Of a DNA stretch of 64,000 bases, positions 17,573-26,236 are shown in pieces (position 1 is the first letter of the stretch; every line of letters starts with the position of its first letter). The notes under the pieces are model-generated. The model did not search any database and was not told where the DNA came from. It saw only the letters and a program-made list of their open reading frames with translations. This DNA is from Verrucomicrobiia bacterium (GTDB taxonomy: Bacteria > Verrucomicrobiota > Verrucomicrobiia > Limisphaerales > Pedosphaeraceae), in the NCBI GenBank assembly GCA_036268055.1, contig DATAUW010000001.1:1-64000 (forward strand), in the 5' to 3' direction. The position numbers and the translations under genes were made by a program.

Positions 17573-17794
17573 TTGCATCCGAGTATCTGTCTGTGCTGTT
17601 ACGAGCCCATGCCTGCCGACGGTTATTCTCCGTCTGCCAATCCCAACGTCTGCCCTTCGTGCACGAAACTTCTGAATTCTCTAGAGATCGAACGGGAATT
17701 GGAGGAACAACCAGTTGCCCTCCCGGCCAGCGAAAACATCGAACGGATCGTTCCCCACTCCGCCTCAATGTACGGCGGCACGTTTGTCTGGTGA
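17573..17794 (+). CDS. Small cysteine-rich (zinc ribbon-like) protein
   Basis: 73 aa with a TTG start at 17573 preceded by AAAGGTCAAC. Two cysteine clusters, CLCC near residues 6-9 and CPSC near 27-30, are arranged like a small zinc-binding knuckle. The rest is acidic (EIERELEEQ) and ends MYGGTFVW. I know no family name. The start is uncertain because no ATG precedes the first Cys. Confidence 0.5.
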   Translation: MHPSICLCCYEPMPADGYSPSANPNVCPSCTKLLNSLEIERELEEQPVALPASENIERIVPHSASMYGGTFVW

Positions 17795-17846
17795 CGTGCC
17801 CAAGGCATTGACGATACCTCCATTGCGAAGGCATCCAACTAATTTT

Positions 17847-18059
17847 TTAACGAGCCGCGTTTTTGCGGGTACTGCGATTGGCATCAGCCTTCAGTGAGGA
17901 CGACTCAAAAAATAAGTGCGCCCAAAGCGAATTATCATATTTTGCCACTTGCGCTCCCGTGACGGGAGGATAATGCGCCGCTGCTTTCGCGGCGTCCTTT
18001 TGACGGCACTTCTCAACGAAATCGGAAATCTCGCGCTGCAATTTCTTCGACTGTTTCAT
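17847..18059 (-). CDS. Hypothetical small basic protein (70 aa)
   Basis: A minus-strand frame with ordinary amino-acid composition and a helix-like Lys/Glu-rich N-terminus (KQSKKLQREISDFVEKCRQK). No known motif and no clear ribosome binding site. It occupies the space between the zinc-ribbon-like gene and modA, antisense to weaker plus-strand frames. Listed as possible only. Confidence 0.3.
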   Translation of the reverse strand: MKQSKKLQREISDFVEKCRQKDAAKAAAHYPPVTGAQVAKYDNSLWAHLFFESSSLKADANRSTRKNAAR

Positions 18060-18216
18060 AGTATGGATGTATCGTTCTGTAACGCCCTTCTGTCAACAAG
18101 AAATTCGCAAAAATTGGAAAACCAAATTTCTTATTTCCAAGAATTGGCAAATCCCGCCGCACGAACCCGGCTTTGTCATTGAATTTGAATCGGGAAAAAC
18201 CAAGACTCCTTCAGCG

Positions 18217-18975
18217 ATGAAAAGATTATTATCTCGGCTCCCGGCTTGCCTGCTTGCGCTTTTTCTCGCAAGTTCCTTGCGCGCGGCAGAAATCACCGTG
18301 TTCGCTGCCGCCAGCCTGACCGATTCCCTCAAGCAGATCGCCGCCGCCTACGAAAAGACTTCCGGCGATAAACTCACCTTTAATTTCGCCGCCTCCAGTT
18401 TGCTCGCCCGCCAAATAATCGCAGGCGCGCCCGCCGACCTGTTTTTCTCCGCCGATGAAGCCCAGATGAATTCCCTCGACCACGCCGGTCTGCTCGCGCC
18501 CGGCACCCGTCGCAGTTTGCTTTCCAATTCCCTGGTCATCATCGTCGCCTCGGACAGCGCTTTATCCATCAATTCCGCCAACGACCTCACGAACGCCGCC
18601 ATCAAACATCTTGCCCTCGCCGATCCCAAAGCCGTGCCCGCGGGCGTTTACTCCAGGGAATATCTTACGAAGCGCGGACTCTGGACCGCCATTGCCCCCA
18701 AAGTGATTCCCACCGAAAATGTCCGCGCCGCCTTGGCCGCCGTGGGATCCGGCAACGTCGAAGCCGGCATGGTCTATAAAACCGACGCCGCCATCTCCAA
18801 AAAAGTAAAAGTCGCCTGCGAAATTCCCATCAGCGAAGGCCCCGCGATCAGTTACCCGGTCGCCATCATCAAAGACTCCAAAAATCCCGAAGCCGCGCGC
18901 AAACTTCTTGAATACTTGCAATCACCCGGCGCGACTCATGTATTCGAGAATTATGGCTTCATCCTCGTGAAATGA
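18217..18975 (+). CDS. modA: Molybdate ABC transporter, periplasmic binding protein
   Basis: 252 aa from ATG 18217; the frame continues upstream to 18067 but only the inner ATG yields a signal peptide (MKRLLSRLPACLLALFLASS, cut before AEITVFAA). The ITVFAAASLTDSL motif, FNFAASSLLARQI and GAPADLFFSADEAQM are ModA landmarks; the Ser of AASLT and FAASS contact molybdate or tungstate. First gene of modABC; a 100-nt gap separates it from modB. Confidence 0.92.
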   Translation: MKRLLSRLPACLLALFLASSLRAAEITVFAAASLTDSLKQIAAAYEKTSGDKLTFNFAASSLLARQIIAGAPADLFFSADEAQMNSLDHAGLLAPGTRRSLLSNSLVIIVASDSALSINSANDLTNAAIKHLALADPKAVPAGVYSREYLTKRGLWTAIAPKVIPTENVRAALAAVGSGNVEAGMVYKTDAAISKKVKVACEIPISEGPAISYPVAIIKDSKNPEAARKLLEYLQSPGATHVFENYGFILVK

Positions 18976-19075
18976 AACCGGCGCGCCTAGTCACAGCCGT
19001 CGAAGTGGTCCCGCTTGGCGATCGCGGCGGCACCAACTCCTTGCCACCGTAAGCAAATAATTTTACGCTCGCGCC

Positions 19076-19747
19076 ATGGAAAACGGTGATTGGCAACTCG
19101 TCTGGTTTACCGTTTGGATTTCTGTTCTCAGCACGCTTCTTATTTTGCCCTTTGGCCTCGCCGCAAGCTGGTTGCTGGCCCGGCGTCAATGGCCCGGCAA
19201 ATCGCTGGTCGAAACTTTCATTTCGCTCCCACTCGTCATGCCGCCCGTAGCGACCGGCCTGATTCTTTTAAAAATCTTCGGTCGGCGCGGCGCAATCGGC
19301 GGCTTCCTTCACAACCATTTTGACTTCGACATCGTCTTCACCTGGCGCGCCGTGCTCATCGCTTTATGCGTGATGTCCTTTCCGCTGTTTGTGCGCTCGG
19401 CGCGGGTCGCGTTTGAAGAGATCAATCCGCGCCTTGAAGAAATCGCCCGCACTCTCGGCGCGGGAAATGGTCGCGTATTTTGCACTATCACCCTTCCCCT
19501 CGCCGCCCGCGGCATCGTCGGTGGCCTGCTGCTCGCCTTCGCGCGCGCGCTTGGCGAATTCGGCGCGACCATTATGATCGCCGGCAATATTCCCGGCCAC
19601 ACCTCCACCATCTCGCTCGCCATTTTTCAATCCGTCCAGCTCGGCCACGACGACAACGCCTATCGTCTGCTCGCCGTTTCCGTCGTGCTCGCATTTGCCG
19701 CTGTGTGGGGCAGCGAATGTTTTCTGCGCCGAAAAAAATCGCCATGA
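19076..19747 (+). CDS. modB: Molybdate ABC transporter permease
   Basis: 223 aa, five or six transmembrane helices. Contains the EAA loop (EEIARTLGAGNGRVFCTITLP) and RALGEFGATIMIAGN, both typical of ModB/CysT permeases. Its stop overlaps the modC start (ATGA). Works with ModA and ModC at the inner membrane. Confidence 0.92.
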   Translation: MENGDWQLVWFTVWISVLSTLLILPFGLAASWLLARRQWPGKSLVETFISLPLVMPPVATGLILLKIFGRRGAIGGFLHNHFDFDIVFTWRAVLIALCVMSFPLFVRSARVAFEEINPRLEEIARTLGAGNGRVFCTITLPLAARGIVGGLLLAFARALGEFGATIMIAGNIPGHTSTISLAIFQSVQLGHDDNAYRLLAVSVVLAFAAVWGSECFLRRKKSP

Positions 19748-20820
19748 ATCTGGTGCTGAAAAATATTTCGCTACCGCTCGCGCCCTTCACGCTCGAAGTG
19801 AACGCCGAGTTGCGCGGCCGCCTTACCGTGATTTTTGGCGTTTCCGGCGCGGGTAAAACCTCGCTGCTCGATCTTCTCGCCGGCCTGCGACGCCCCACGT
19901 CCGCGTTCATCGAACTCGCTGGTCGCGTGCTTGAAGACACCTCCCGCAAAATCTCTGTCCCCACTCACGAACGCGCCATTGGTTACGTTCCGCAAGACCT
20001 GGCGTTGTTTCCACATTTGTCCGTGCGAAAAAATTTGCTCTACGGCAAGAAATCTTCGGCCAACGGCAATCCCGAAATCTCCTTCGACCGCGTCATCGAA
20101 ATTTTAGAAATTCAACCGCTCATTTCGCGCGCCGTCACCCAGCTTTCCGGTGGCGAGAAACAACGCGTCGCCCTCGCCCGCGCCCTGCTCGCCTCGCCGC
20201 GATTACTGCTGCTCGACGAACCGCTCGCCAGCCTCAACGCTGAATTGAAAGCCCGCATCATTCCCTACCTCGCGCGCATCCGCGATGAGTTCCGTATCCC
20301 CATGCTCTACGTCACTCACGACCGCCGCGAAATGCTCGCGCTCGCCGATGAATTGGCCATTTTGGCCAATGGCAAAATCGCGCAGATCGGCCCGGTGCAG
20401 GAAGTCTTGAGCCGTCCCGCAAATATCGTCGTCGCGAGCTTGTTGACCGTCGAAACCATTCAACCCGGCCGCATCGTCAACCGCGCCGAAAATCTCGTAA
20501 CCGTCCTCGTCGGCGCCACCCAACTAACCGCGACCGAACAAAATCTTCCCACAAACACCACCGACGTCCACGTCTGCATCCGTGCCGAGGATGTCATTCT
20601 GGTTCATGGTATCGAAGGGGCGAGCAGCGCGCGAAATCGTTTACCCGGCGTCGTGAAATCAATCGCGCATGATGGGTCATTGGTGCGCCTGGAATTGGAC
20701 TGCGGCTTCACCCTGAGCGTGCTCGTCACCCGGCAAGCCTGTGAAGAAATGGCGCTCCAACCCGACAGCAATCTCGTCGCGCTGGTGAAAGCCCCACACA
20801 TCCATTTGATTCCACGTTAA
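19744..20820 (+). CDS. modC: Molybdate ABC transporter ATPase
   Basis: 358 aa from ATG 19744. Walker A GVSGAGKTS, Q-loop YVPQDLALFPHL, signature QLSGGEKQRVALARAL, Walker B RLLLLDEPLASL, H-loop YVTHD. The C-terminal TOBE/Mop-like domain (about residues 280-358) is present and may bind molybdate. Start overlaps modB by four bases. A long frame reaching back to 19480 is a shadow of modB. Confidence 0.92.
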   Translation: MNLVLKNISLPLAPFTLEVNAELRGRLTVIFGVSGAGKTSLLDLLAGLRRPTSAFIELAGRVLEDTSRKISVPTHERAIGYVPQDLALFPHLSVRKNLLYGKKSSANGNPEISFDRVIEILEIQPLISRAVTQLSGGEKQRVALARALLASPRLLLLDEPLASLNAELKARIIPYLARIRDEFRIPMLYVTHDRREMLALADELAILANGKIAQIGPVQEVLSRPANIVVASLLTVETIQPGRIVNRAENLVTVLVGATQLTATEQNLPTNTTDVHVCIRAEDVILVHGIEGASSARNRLPGVVKSIAHDGSLVRLELDCGFTLSVLVTRQACEEMALQPDSNLVALVKAPHIHLIPR

Positions 20821-20946
20821 AAAAATCACCACAACTGGTTTTGGCTTTTCGTTATACTTGACAAAATATATCGCCTCGGTTGCAGTATCGCGTTTTCGGA
20901 ACATAAACAACTAATACGCCTGCCTATCAACCATCAGACACTGACC

Positions 20947-21852
20947 ATGACCTCAAACAACCGCCCCGCATTTACCCGTCGAACCGCCACCGTCGCTCTC
21001 GCCTCGCTGTCGTTGCTCACGAGCCTGCCTCTTTGCCACGCGGACGATTCCGTGCTCGGCACCAGTTCGCATTCATCGAATTGGTTCGAAGATTATTTCG
21101 GCACCTGGTTCAAACGCGTCTCGAAAACCCAGGCCGAGCAACCGCGCTTCGTCACGCCGCTCGTTACCGTCACCCCGCGATTGGAGGAAGAAATTCGTTA
21201 CGATCAAATGTTTGAATCCCTTCCCGCAGGCAAGACCCTGACCAGCTACGGCGGCGGCAAAGGTCTTGAACTGATTCCCTTCGAGCGCGTCGAACTCATC
21301 ATCGGCGTGCCTTCGTGGCAAACCCAAAACACCACGCCGCACAAGAACGGCTGGACCGACCAGAATTTTCTCGTCAAATACCGCCTCCTGTCTGGCAACG
21401 CTGACAATGGAAATTATGTTCTCACCGCGTTCATGGGTTTGACCGTGCCGGACGGCAGCGATAACACGACCTCGCATCATTTCACTTACACGCCGACCAT
21501 CGCCTACGCTCAGGGCTGGGGAGATTTTGATTTTCAAAGCACGCTGGGTTTCGCCATTCCGGACGATGGCGGCGTCCGCACCGGCCCCGGCGAACCAGTT
21601 CTTTTCAACACCGCTCTCCAATATAAACTCGCCAAATATTTCTGGCCGGAAGTCGAAGCCAACTACACCTACTGGACCGACGGCAAACACGAAGGCCTCA
21701 ATCAACTCTTCATCACGCCCGGACTTTTGATCGGCCGCATCCCCATTGTCGGCCGCGTCGGCTTGACCTTCGGCGCGGGCGTCCAGATCGCCGTGACCGA
21801 TCATCCCCTCTATCACCGCAACGTCATCCTCACCGCGCGCTTGCCATTCTGA
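20947..21852 (+). CDS. Outer-membrane beta-barrel transporter-like protein
   Basis: 301 aa. Signal peptide (ALASLSLLTSLPLCHADD, cut near residue 33), then alternating amphipathic strands and a C-terminal aromatic residue (ILTARLPF), the usual signature of an outer-membrane barrel. The motif set (VELIIGVPSWQ, VLTAFMGLTVPDGS, AYAQGWGDFDFQSTLGFAIP) resembles the 'meta-pathway of phenol degradation' transporter-type family. Cargo unknown. It follows modC by 126 nt, so a link to metal-oxyanion uptake is possible but unproven. Confidence 0.65.
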   Translation: MTSNNRPAFTRRTATVALASLSLLTSLPLCHADDSVLGTSSHSSNWFEDYFGTWFKRVSKTQAEQPRFVTPLVTVTPRLEEEIRYDQMFESLPAGKTLTSYGGGKGLELIPFERVELIIGVPSWQTQNTTPHKNGWTDQNFLVKYRLLSGNADNGNYVLTAFMGLTVPDGSDNTTSHHFTYTPTIAYAQGWGDFDFQSTLGFAIPDDGGVRTGPGEPVLFNTALQYKLAKYFWPEVEANYTYWTDGKHEGLNQLFITPGLLIGRIPIVGRVGLTFGAGVQIAVTDHPLYHRNVILTARLPF

Positions 21853-21970
21853 TCCGGCAACGTGCGCCAGCGAATCGCGGAACCCGCCACGCGTCAAAAT
21901 CCATTGACGCTTCCGGTCGCGATATTAATCTGCCTATCAATCGTCTTTCGGGACGGTTGATAAAAAGCGC

Positions 21971-22759
21971 ATGACCGACAATCCGCAACGCCCCGTCGCC
22001 GGAGATTTCGATTACGACAAACACGGCGGCGGTTACGCCCAGCAACGCCGCACCGACCCACGCATTGCCGCCCTTGTCCATCAGGCCTTTGGCAGTGCTC
22101 GCACCATTCTTAACGTCGGTGCCGGCGCAGGTTCGTACGAACCCGCCGACCGCCACGTCATCGCCATCGAACCTTCCGCTGCCATGCGCGCGCAACGCCC
22201 GGCGCACCTCACGCCCGCAATTCATGGTGTCGCCGAAAATCTGCCGTTGGATGATCAATCCGTTGACGCTTCGATGGCCATGGTCACCATCCACCAATGG
22301 CGCGACCTCAAAAAAGGCCTGAGCGAACTTCGCCGCGTCACCCGCGGCCCCATCATCATCCTCACCTTTGACGGCGACGCCCTCGACCGCTTCTGGCTCG
22401 CCGATTACATCCCCGAACTCATGGCCGCCGAGCGCCGCCGCTATCCTACCATGGATTTCCTCCGCGAAAATCTCGGTGGCAACATTCAAATCCAAACCGT
22501 CCCCATCCCTATAGATTGCGTGGATGGTTTCACCGAAGCCTTCTACGCGCGCCCCGAACGCTTCCTCGATCCCGCCGTCCGCCGCAGCCAATCCGCCTGG
22601 GGTTTCGTAGAAAAAACCGCTGAAGACCGCTTCGTGAAAACCCTGACCGCCGACCTCAACTCCGGCGCCTGGGAAAAGCGGTATGCCCACTGGCGGCAAC
22701 AGCCTTTCTTTGAAGGGTCACTGAGATTGATTATAAGGGCTCCGATAGCCGGCATATAA
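21971..22759 (+). CDS. Class I SAM-dependent methyltransferase
   Basis: 262 aa, soluble. Motif I TILNVGAGAGSYEP (glycine-rich SAM loop), acidic motif II VIAIEPSA, and motif IV region ENLPLDDQSVDASMAMVTIHQW place it in the UbiE/Methyltransf_11 type. The substrate is not identifiable. Stands alone, 22 nt upstream of a membrane protein gene. Confidence 0.8.
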   Translation: MTDNPQRPVAGDFDYDKHGGGYAQQRRTDPRIAALVHQAFGSARTILNVGAGAGSYEPADRHVIAIEPSAAMRAQRPAHLTPAIHGVAENLPLDDQSVDASMAMVTIHQWRDLKKGLSELRRVTRGPIIILTFDGDALDRFWLADYIPELMAAERRRYPTMDFLRENLGGNIQIQTVPIPIDCVDGFTEAFYARPERFLDPAVRRSQSAWGFVEKTAEDRFVKTLTADLNSGAWEKRYAHWRQQPFFEGSLRLIIRAPIAGI

Positions 22760-22781
22760 TAAGACTCCGAATAAAAATATA

Positions 22782-23726
22782 ATGAAATCAATCAAGCCCT
22801 TCATTATTCCAGCCATCATCTGGATATATATTGGTTCGGCTGTCTTGGCCGTGAAATATTGGACCACTATATATGACACATTGATAAGGACACTCGATCT
22901 GAGTCCCAATGGAGGATGGATTCTTCCCGTTGTCATTAATCTTTTCTTCGCCGCCTTGGGAATTCCTCAAGTCATTGCTTTCATAACCACGATAAAAAGA
23001 CGAGAAAGAATGGATGTCGCCAAATGCGTCGGAAACGCTTTATGCATATCAGGGACAGCATTAGCCTTCTTCACGACAATTTGGAGCGTCACGTTCGCTC
23101 AAAATAAACTGCGCGCGGCTGCTCACGAATTCCTTGGTGGCGAGCGGCGCGGCGTGTTTGAAGCAGGCACGATCATAAACAATATTTATTCAAATGGCAT
23201 CATCGGGATCACCATGGATCTGCCTCCGGACTGGCACGTATCAAGCCTCAACACCATTCGCCGCAAAAACAATTCAGGCGCTTACTCAATCGCCCAAAAT
23301 GATGAAAAACAAGCCGAGGAATTAGCGAAAGAACGTCCCGGAATTTACCGTCTTCTGGCCTTGTATAAATACCCCTGGAACACGAAAGGATATAATCCTT
23401 CGCTCGCCATCACTGCGGAAAAAAAGAAAGTGCTGGCCACCAATGGCACCACAACATTGCAAGCTTTTGCACTCGGATTTTCTTCACTCAAAGGTCCTTA
23501 CCATACTCTCTCAGGCCCGTCGCCGTTTCATATTGATAATAGTGAAGGGTATGAAGTCCAAGTTGAGGGAAAGTTTACTGATACGGTTCATCAAAATCTT
23601 TATTTGATCCAGACAGATGATTACTATCTTGTGCTTGCGGCTTCTGTGATAGACGACTCAGACCAAGCGCCGATGCAAAGCGCAATCCGCTCCTTAAAAT
23701 TCCTAAAAACTTCATCCGCTCGATGA
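22782..23726 (+). CDS. Hypothetical membrane protein (314 aa)
   Basis: Three or four hydrophobic helices in the first 110 residues (FIIPAIIWIYIGSAVLAVKYW, WILPVVINLFFAALGIPQVIAFI, ISGTALAFFTTIWSVTF), then a soluble domain of about 200 residues beginning ITMDLPPDWHVSS that resembles the short domains often seen on bacterial membrane-anchored proteins. No family name. AT-rich relative to the surrounding genes, with many ATA/AAA codons, so it may have been acquired. Confidence 0.65.
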   Translation: MKSIKPFIIPAIIWIYIGSAVLAVKYWTTIYDTLIRTLDLSPNGGWILPVVINLFFAALGIPQVIAFITTIKRRERMDVAKCVGNALCISGTALAFFTTIWSVTFAQNKLRAAAHEFLGGERRGVFEAGTIINNIYSNGIIGITMDLPPDWHVSSLNTIRRKNNSGAYSIAQNDEKQAEELAKERPGIYRLLALYKYPWNTKGYNPSLAITAEKKKVLATNGTTTLQAFALGFSSLKGPYHTLSGPSPFHIDNSEGYEVQVEGKFTDTVHQNLYLIQTDDYYLVLAASVIDDSDQAPMQSAIRSLKFLKTSSAR

Positions 23727-23789
23727 AGCATTAATTAGAATTGCGTAGCTCGTGGCGTGTTTTATTTATCCTCTGCTTCTATATAAGAA

Positions 23790-24137
23790 CTAATTACGCT
23801 TCAACAAAAACAGTTCGTTAGTCCTATCGTGCCAAGCATCACATCTCCGTTCCGACGATTCATACCCTTGTGCTTCCACTATCAAATATTGATGAAAAGG
23901 TCTGTCAATCGGTAAAGCTGGCGACCATTTGAAAATCGGTGGGAAATCAAATGTCCCGTCCGAAAAAGTATGAATCACGCGCTTCGGATGCCGATCGTAA
24001 TAAAGCCTAGCCCCTGCAATCGGTTGCAGCGTCCCCATATCATACACAACGCCGGTGATATGTGGCGAGTCCCGCACATGAACGCAGCCCGAACCGGCAA
24101 CGAACAGCAAAAAGAAAATGGTCTTGATAAATCTCAT
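23790..24137 (-). CDS. Lipoprotein with carboxypeptidase-regulatory-like fold
   Basis: 115 aa. Signal and lipobox MRFIKTIFFLLFVAGSGC (lipidated Cys18). The body contains ITGVVYDMGTLQPIAGARLYYD and FSDGTFDFPP, the G-x-V-x-D-xx-TxxPIxGAxV pattern of small extracellular beta-sandwich (CarboxypepD_reg-like) domains. Function unknown. Located just downstream of HicBA on the same strand. Confidence 0.65.
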   Translation of the reverse strand: MRFIKTIFFLLFVAGSGCVHVRDSPHITGVVYDMGTLQPIAGARLYYDRHPKRVIHTFSDGTFDFPPIFKWSPALPIDRPFHQYLIVEAQGYESSERRCDAWHDRTNELFLLKRN

Positions 24138-24212
24138 TGGCTTGATGCCTCCGACAATTCAATGGCTAATTGTGTGATTATTCATGTCTGACGTTTTTAT
24201 TTCAAACCCGAA

Positions 24213-24560
24213 TCAAGCTTTGACCAGAGCGCGTATGGCATATTGGTTTAGACTTTCCCCCTCTGCCTGTGCTTTGGCCGCGAGCCGGCGATGTAATGCC
24301 GGTTCAATCCGCAAAAGGATTTTGCCATTGAATTTTTTTCCATCCGGCGGCTCGGGCAATGGTTCGCTGCGATTGTGCAATATCTCGAGATGTTCCTCGA
24401 CCGCCTCGCACAAGTCTTTATAAACCGCAGCTTCGTCGGTTCCATGCACACCGCCCAAAAAAAGCGCGGGGCATTGGCCAATGAAAACTTTGTCTTCGTC
24501 GCTCCACTCAACAAATTTAGGATATTTTGCTGACAGTTCTTTGATCTGTTTGCGAGTCAT
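24213..24560 (-). CDS. hicB: HicB antitoxin
   Basis: 115 aa. The N-terminal HicB fold (DKVFIGQCPALFLGGVHGTDEAAVYKDL, with CEAVEEHLEIL) is followed by a C-terminal ribbon-helix-helix (FNGKILLRIEPALHRRLAAKAQAEGESLNQYAIRAL) that likely binds its own operator. Neutralises the HicA toxin encoded 4 nt upstream. Together they form a type II module in the usual hicA-hicB order. Confidence 0.88.
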   Translation of the reverse strand: MTRKQIKELSAKYPKFVEWSDEDKVFIGQCPALFLGGVHGTDEAAVYKDLCEAVEEHLEILHNRSEPLPEPPDGKKFNGKILLRIEPALHRRLAAKAQAEGESLNQYAIRALVKA

Positions 24561-24564
24561 AACT

Positions 24565-24759
24565 TTATTCTTTCACAAGCGCGATAGCGCGCTTCACATT
24601 TTTTTCCTGATAATGGTGCGCGTCGTCGCCGGGGTTGCCGCTCAACAAAACGTATGGACCTGTGGGATGTTTATAATTGCGATGGCTGCCTTTGCCGCCG
24701 CAGTTTTGAAAACCCGCCTTCTCCAAATCACCCATTAGTTGTCGAATCTTGCGCGGCAT
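24565..24759 (-). CDS. hicA: HicA toxin (mRNA interferase)
   Basis: 64 aa, full HicA length. The dsRBD-like fold with catalytic His26 in CGGKGSHRNYKHP is intact. Cleaves mRNA when HicB is lost. The pair lies just outside the 24-bp direct repeat at 24849 that ends the tRNA-inserted element. Confidence 0.88.
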   Translation of the reverse strand: MPRKIRQLMGDLEKAGFQNCGGKGSHRNYKHPTGPYVLLSGNPGDDAHHYQEKNVKRAIALVKE

Positions 24760-24848
24760 ATTTATGATATCATTATGCTATCAGACGGCTGAAAATTCAA
24801 CTGTTTTAATTCAACGTCTGAATGGAGTTACTTACGAATTGGAAAGAT

Positions 24849-24872
24849 TGGTGCGCGCTGCAGGTTTCGAAC
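24849..24872. repeat. Direct-repeat attachment site, distal end
   Basis: TGGTGCGCGCTGCAGGTTTC followed by GAAC, identical to 28386-28409. It is a tRNA-Val 3'-end fragment (T arm, acceptor, CCA); the rest of the tRNA is absent here. The flanking base differs (T at 24873, C at 28410). Confidence 0.85.
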
Positions 24873-25045
24873 TGTCAATATAGTAGCAATTCAAAGGGGT
24901 TTCCGCAACGTGACACACAGATAAGCACACACGCTGTAGGCTCTCTGCCATTGGTGCGCCTTCTCAAGGCATGACCAGGGTTGCCTGAGCGCGTCAAGGT
25001 CGCACTCGCGGACATTGCCGAATCTTCCAGTAATGGGGGTGCGGC

Positions 25046-26173
25046 GTGAGAGACTACGTATTGAAGCCGTTCGCCGCGACGCGGCCGGGTCGGGATGCGG
25101 CAGCACCCGGCCCGGTTGCGGCGCGTGCCCTGGGCTTGTCTAAGGAGCATATTCCTTCGCGACACAAGCAAGGAGAGTTGGTGTGTTATCGAGGTGCGAG
25201 CCTTTTGGAAGTGCGGCTGCGGTCAAGCGGAGGGGAAGGAACGGGTGGACAACATGAACAGGGCAAGCGGAAGGAAATAACTTCGTTCACCGATGCTTTG
25301 CGCCGTAGGATGCTGCACCTCATGGCGAAGATTCAAGTCTCGGAAATTCCGCTGTTTGTCACCCTGACTTATCCTGACTCATTCCCGCTTTATCACGAGG
25401 AGTTCAAGCGGCATCTGGAAGTGTTCTGTGCGCGATTGCTGCGGCGATGGCCGGGAGCGGCGGTGATTTGGAAACTGGAATTCAAGGAACGCAAGTCAGG
25501 CGAGAACAAAGGCAAGATTGCGCCGCACTATCATTTGTTCGTTTACGGTGTGCCGTAGTCATTTCGATTCGAGCGCGAGCGCGGGCGGTGGTATCGGTCG
25601 GAGCGCAGGCATGTGGACGCAACGGGGGAAATTTGGTGCGAGTTTGTGAAATCGAGTGAAGGCGAGTTCTGCCTTTACGCGGCGCAAGTTGATCCGAAGG
25701 CGCCGGAGGGGAGTGAGACAGGCGATGGCCAAGTTTGGGGAGCAAATTCATTCAAGCGGTGGGTTTCGCGGAATTGGTATGATGTGGTCGGTACTGGCGA
25801 CGGGAAACATTATCGGGCCGGGACGCGGGTTGAACGGTTGCGGAGTGTCAAGGGTGCGTTCGCGTATGCCTCCAAGCGTTACATGGTGAAAAAAGAAGCC
25901 ATGCCTGCGTTTGAACACAAGCCGAGGAGATTCTGGGGTGTGATTGCGCGAAAGAATCTTAAGCTCGGCAAGCGCGAGGCGGTCGAGTTAACGGAAAAGC
26001 AGGCTGTCGTGTTGCGGCGGACAATTCGACGTTATCGTCGGGCAAACACTTCGCCAGAAAGGCGGAAGCTATTGCGAAAAGGAGGCCTGTGGGCGGAGGA
26101 ATTCACCGTGCGATTATTTTGTAGTGTTGAGGTTTGGTACGCTAATTTGACATCGTTGTTGTCCTTTGATTGA
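25046..26173 (+). pseudogene. Rolling-circle (HUH) replication initiator, interrupted by one in-frame TAG
   Basis: One continuous reading frame of 376 codons is broken only by TAG at 25556-25558, directly after the HUH motif. The first half (about residues 100-170) holds PLFVTLTYPDSFP, the FKRHL segment, WKLEFKERK and the metal-binding H161-Y-H163 (APHYHLFVYG). The second half holds the catalytic-Tyr region SRNWYDVVGTGD (Tyr245), RAGTRVE and GAFAYASKRYMVK. These match the Rep family of single-stranded-DNA replicons. The 8-bp inverted repeat GGCCGGGT/ACCCGGCC at 25083-25112 lies in the N-terminal coding part. Annotated as interrupted; readthrough is possible. Confidence 0.75.
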
Positions 26174-26236
26174 ATCGAGTTGGCGTCGTATCGCTGGCAT
26201 GTGTTGCGAAGCAACGGCAACTACGGTTCGTCAGTC

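Noticed and set aside
24875-25171. Minus-strand frames of 71-98 codons at the element end
   Set aside because: Antisense to the rep N-terminus, no motif.
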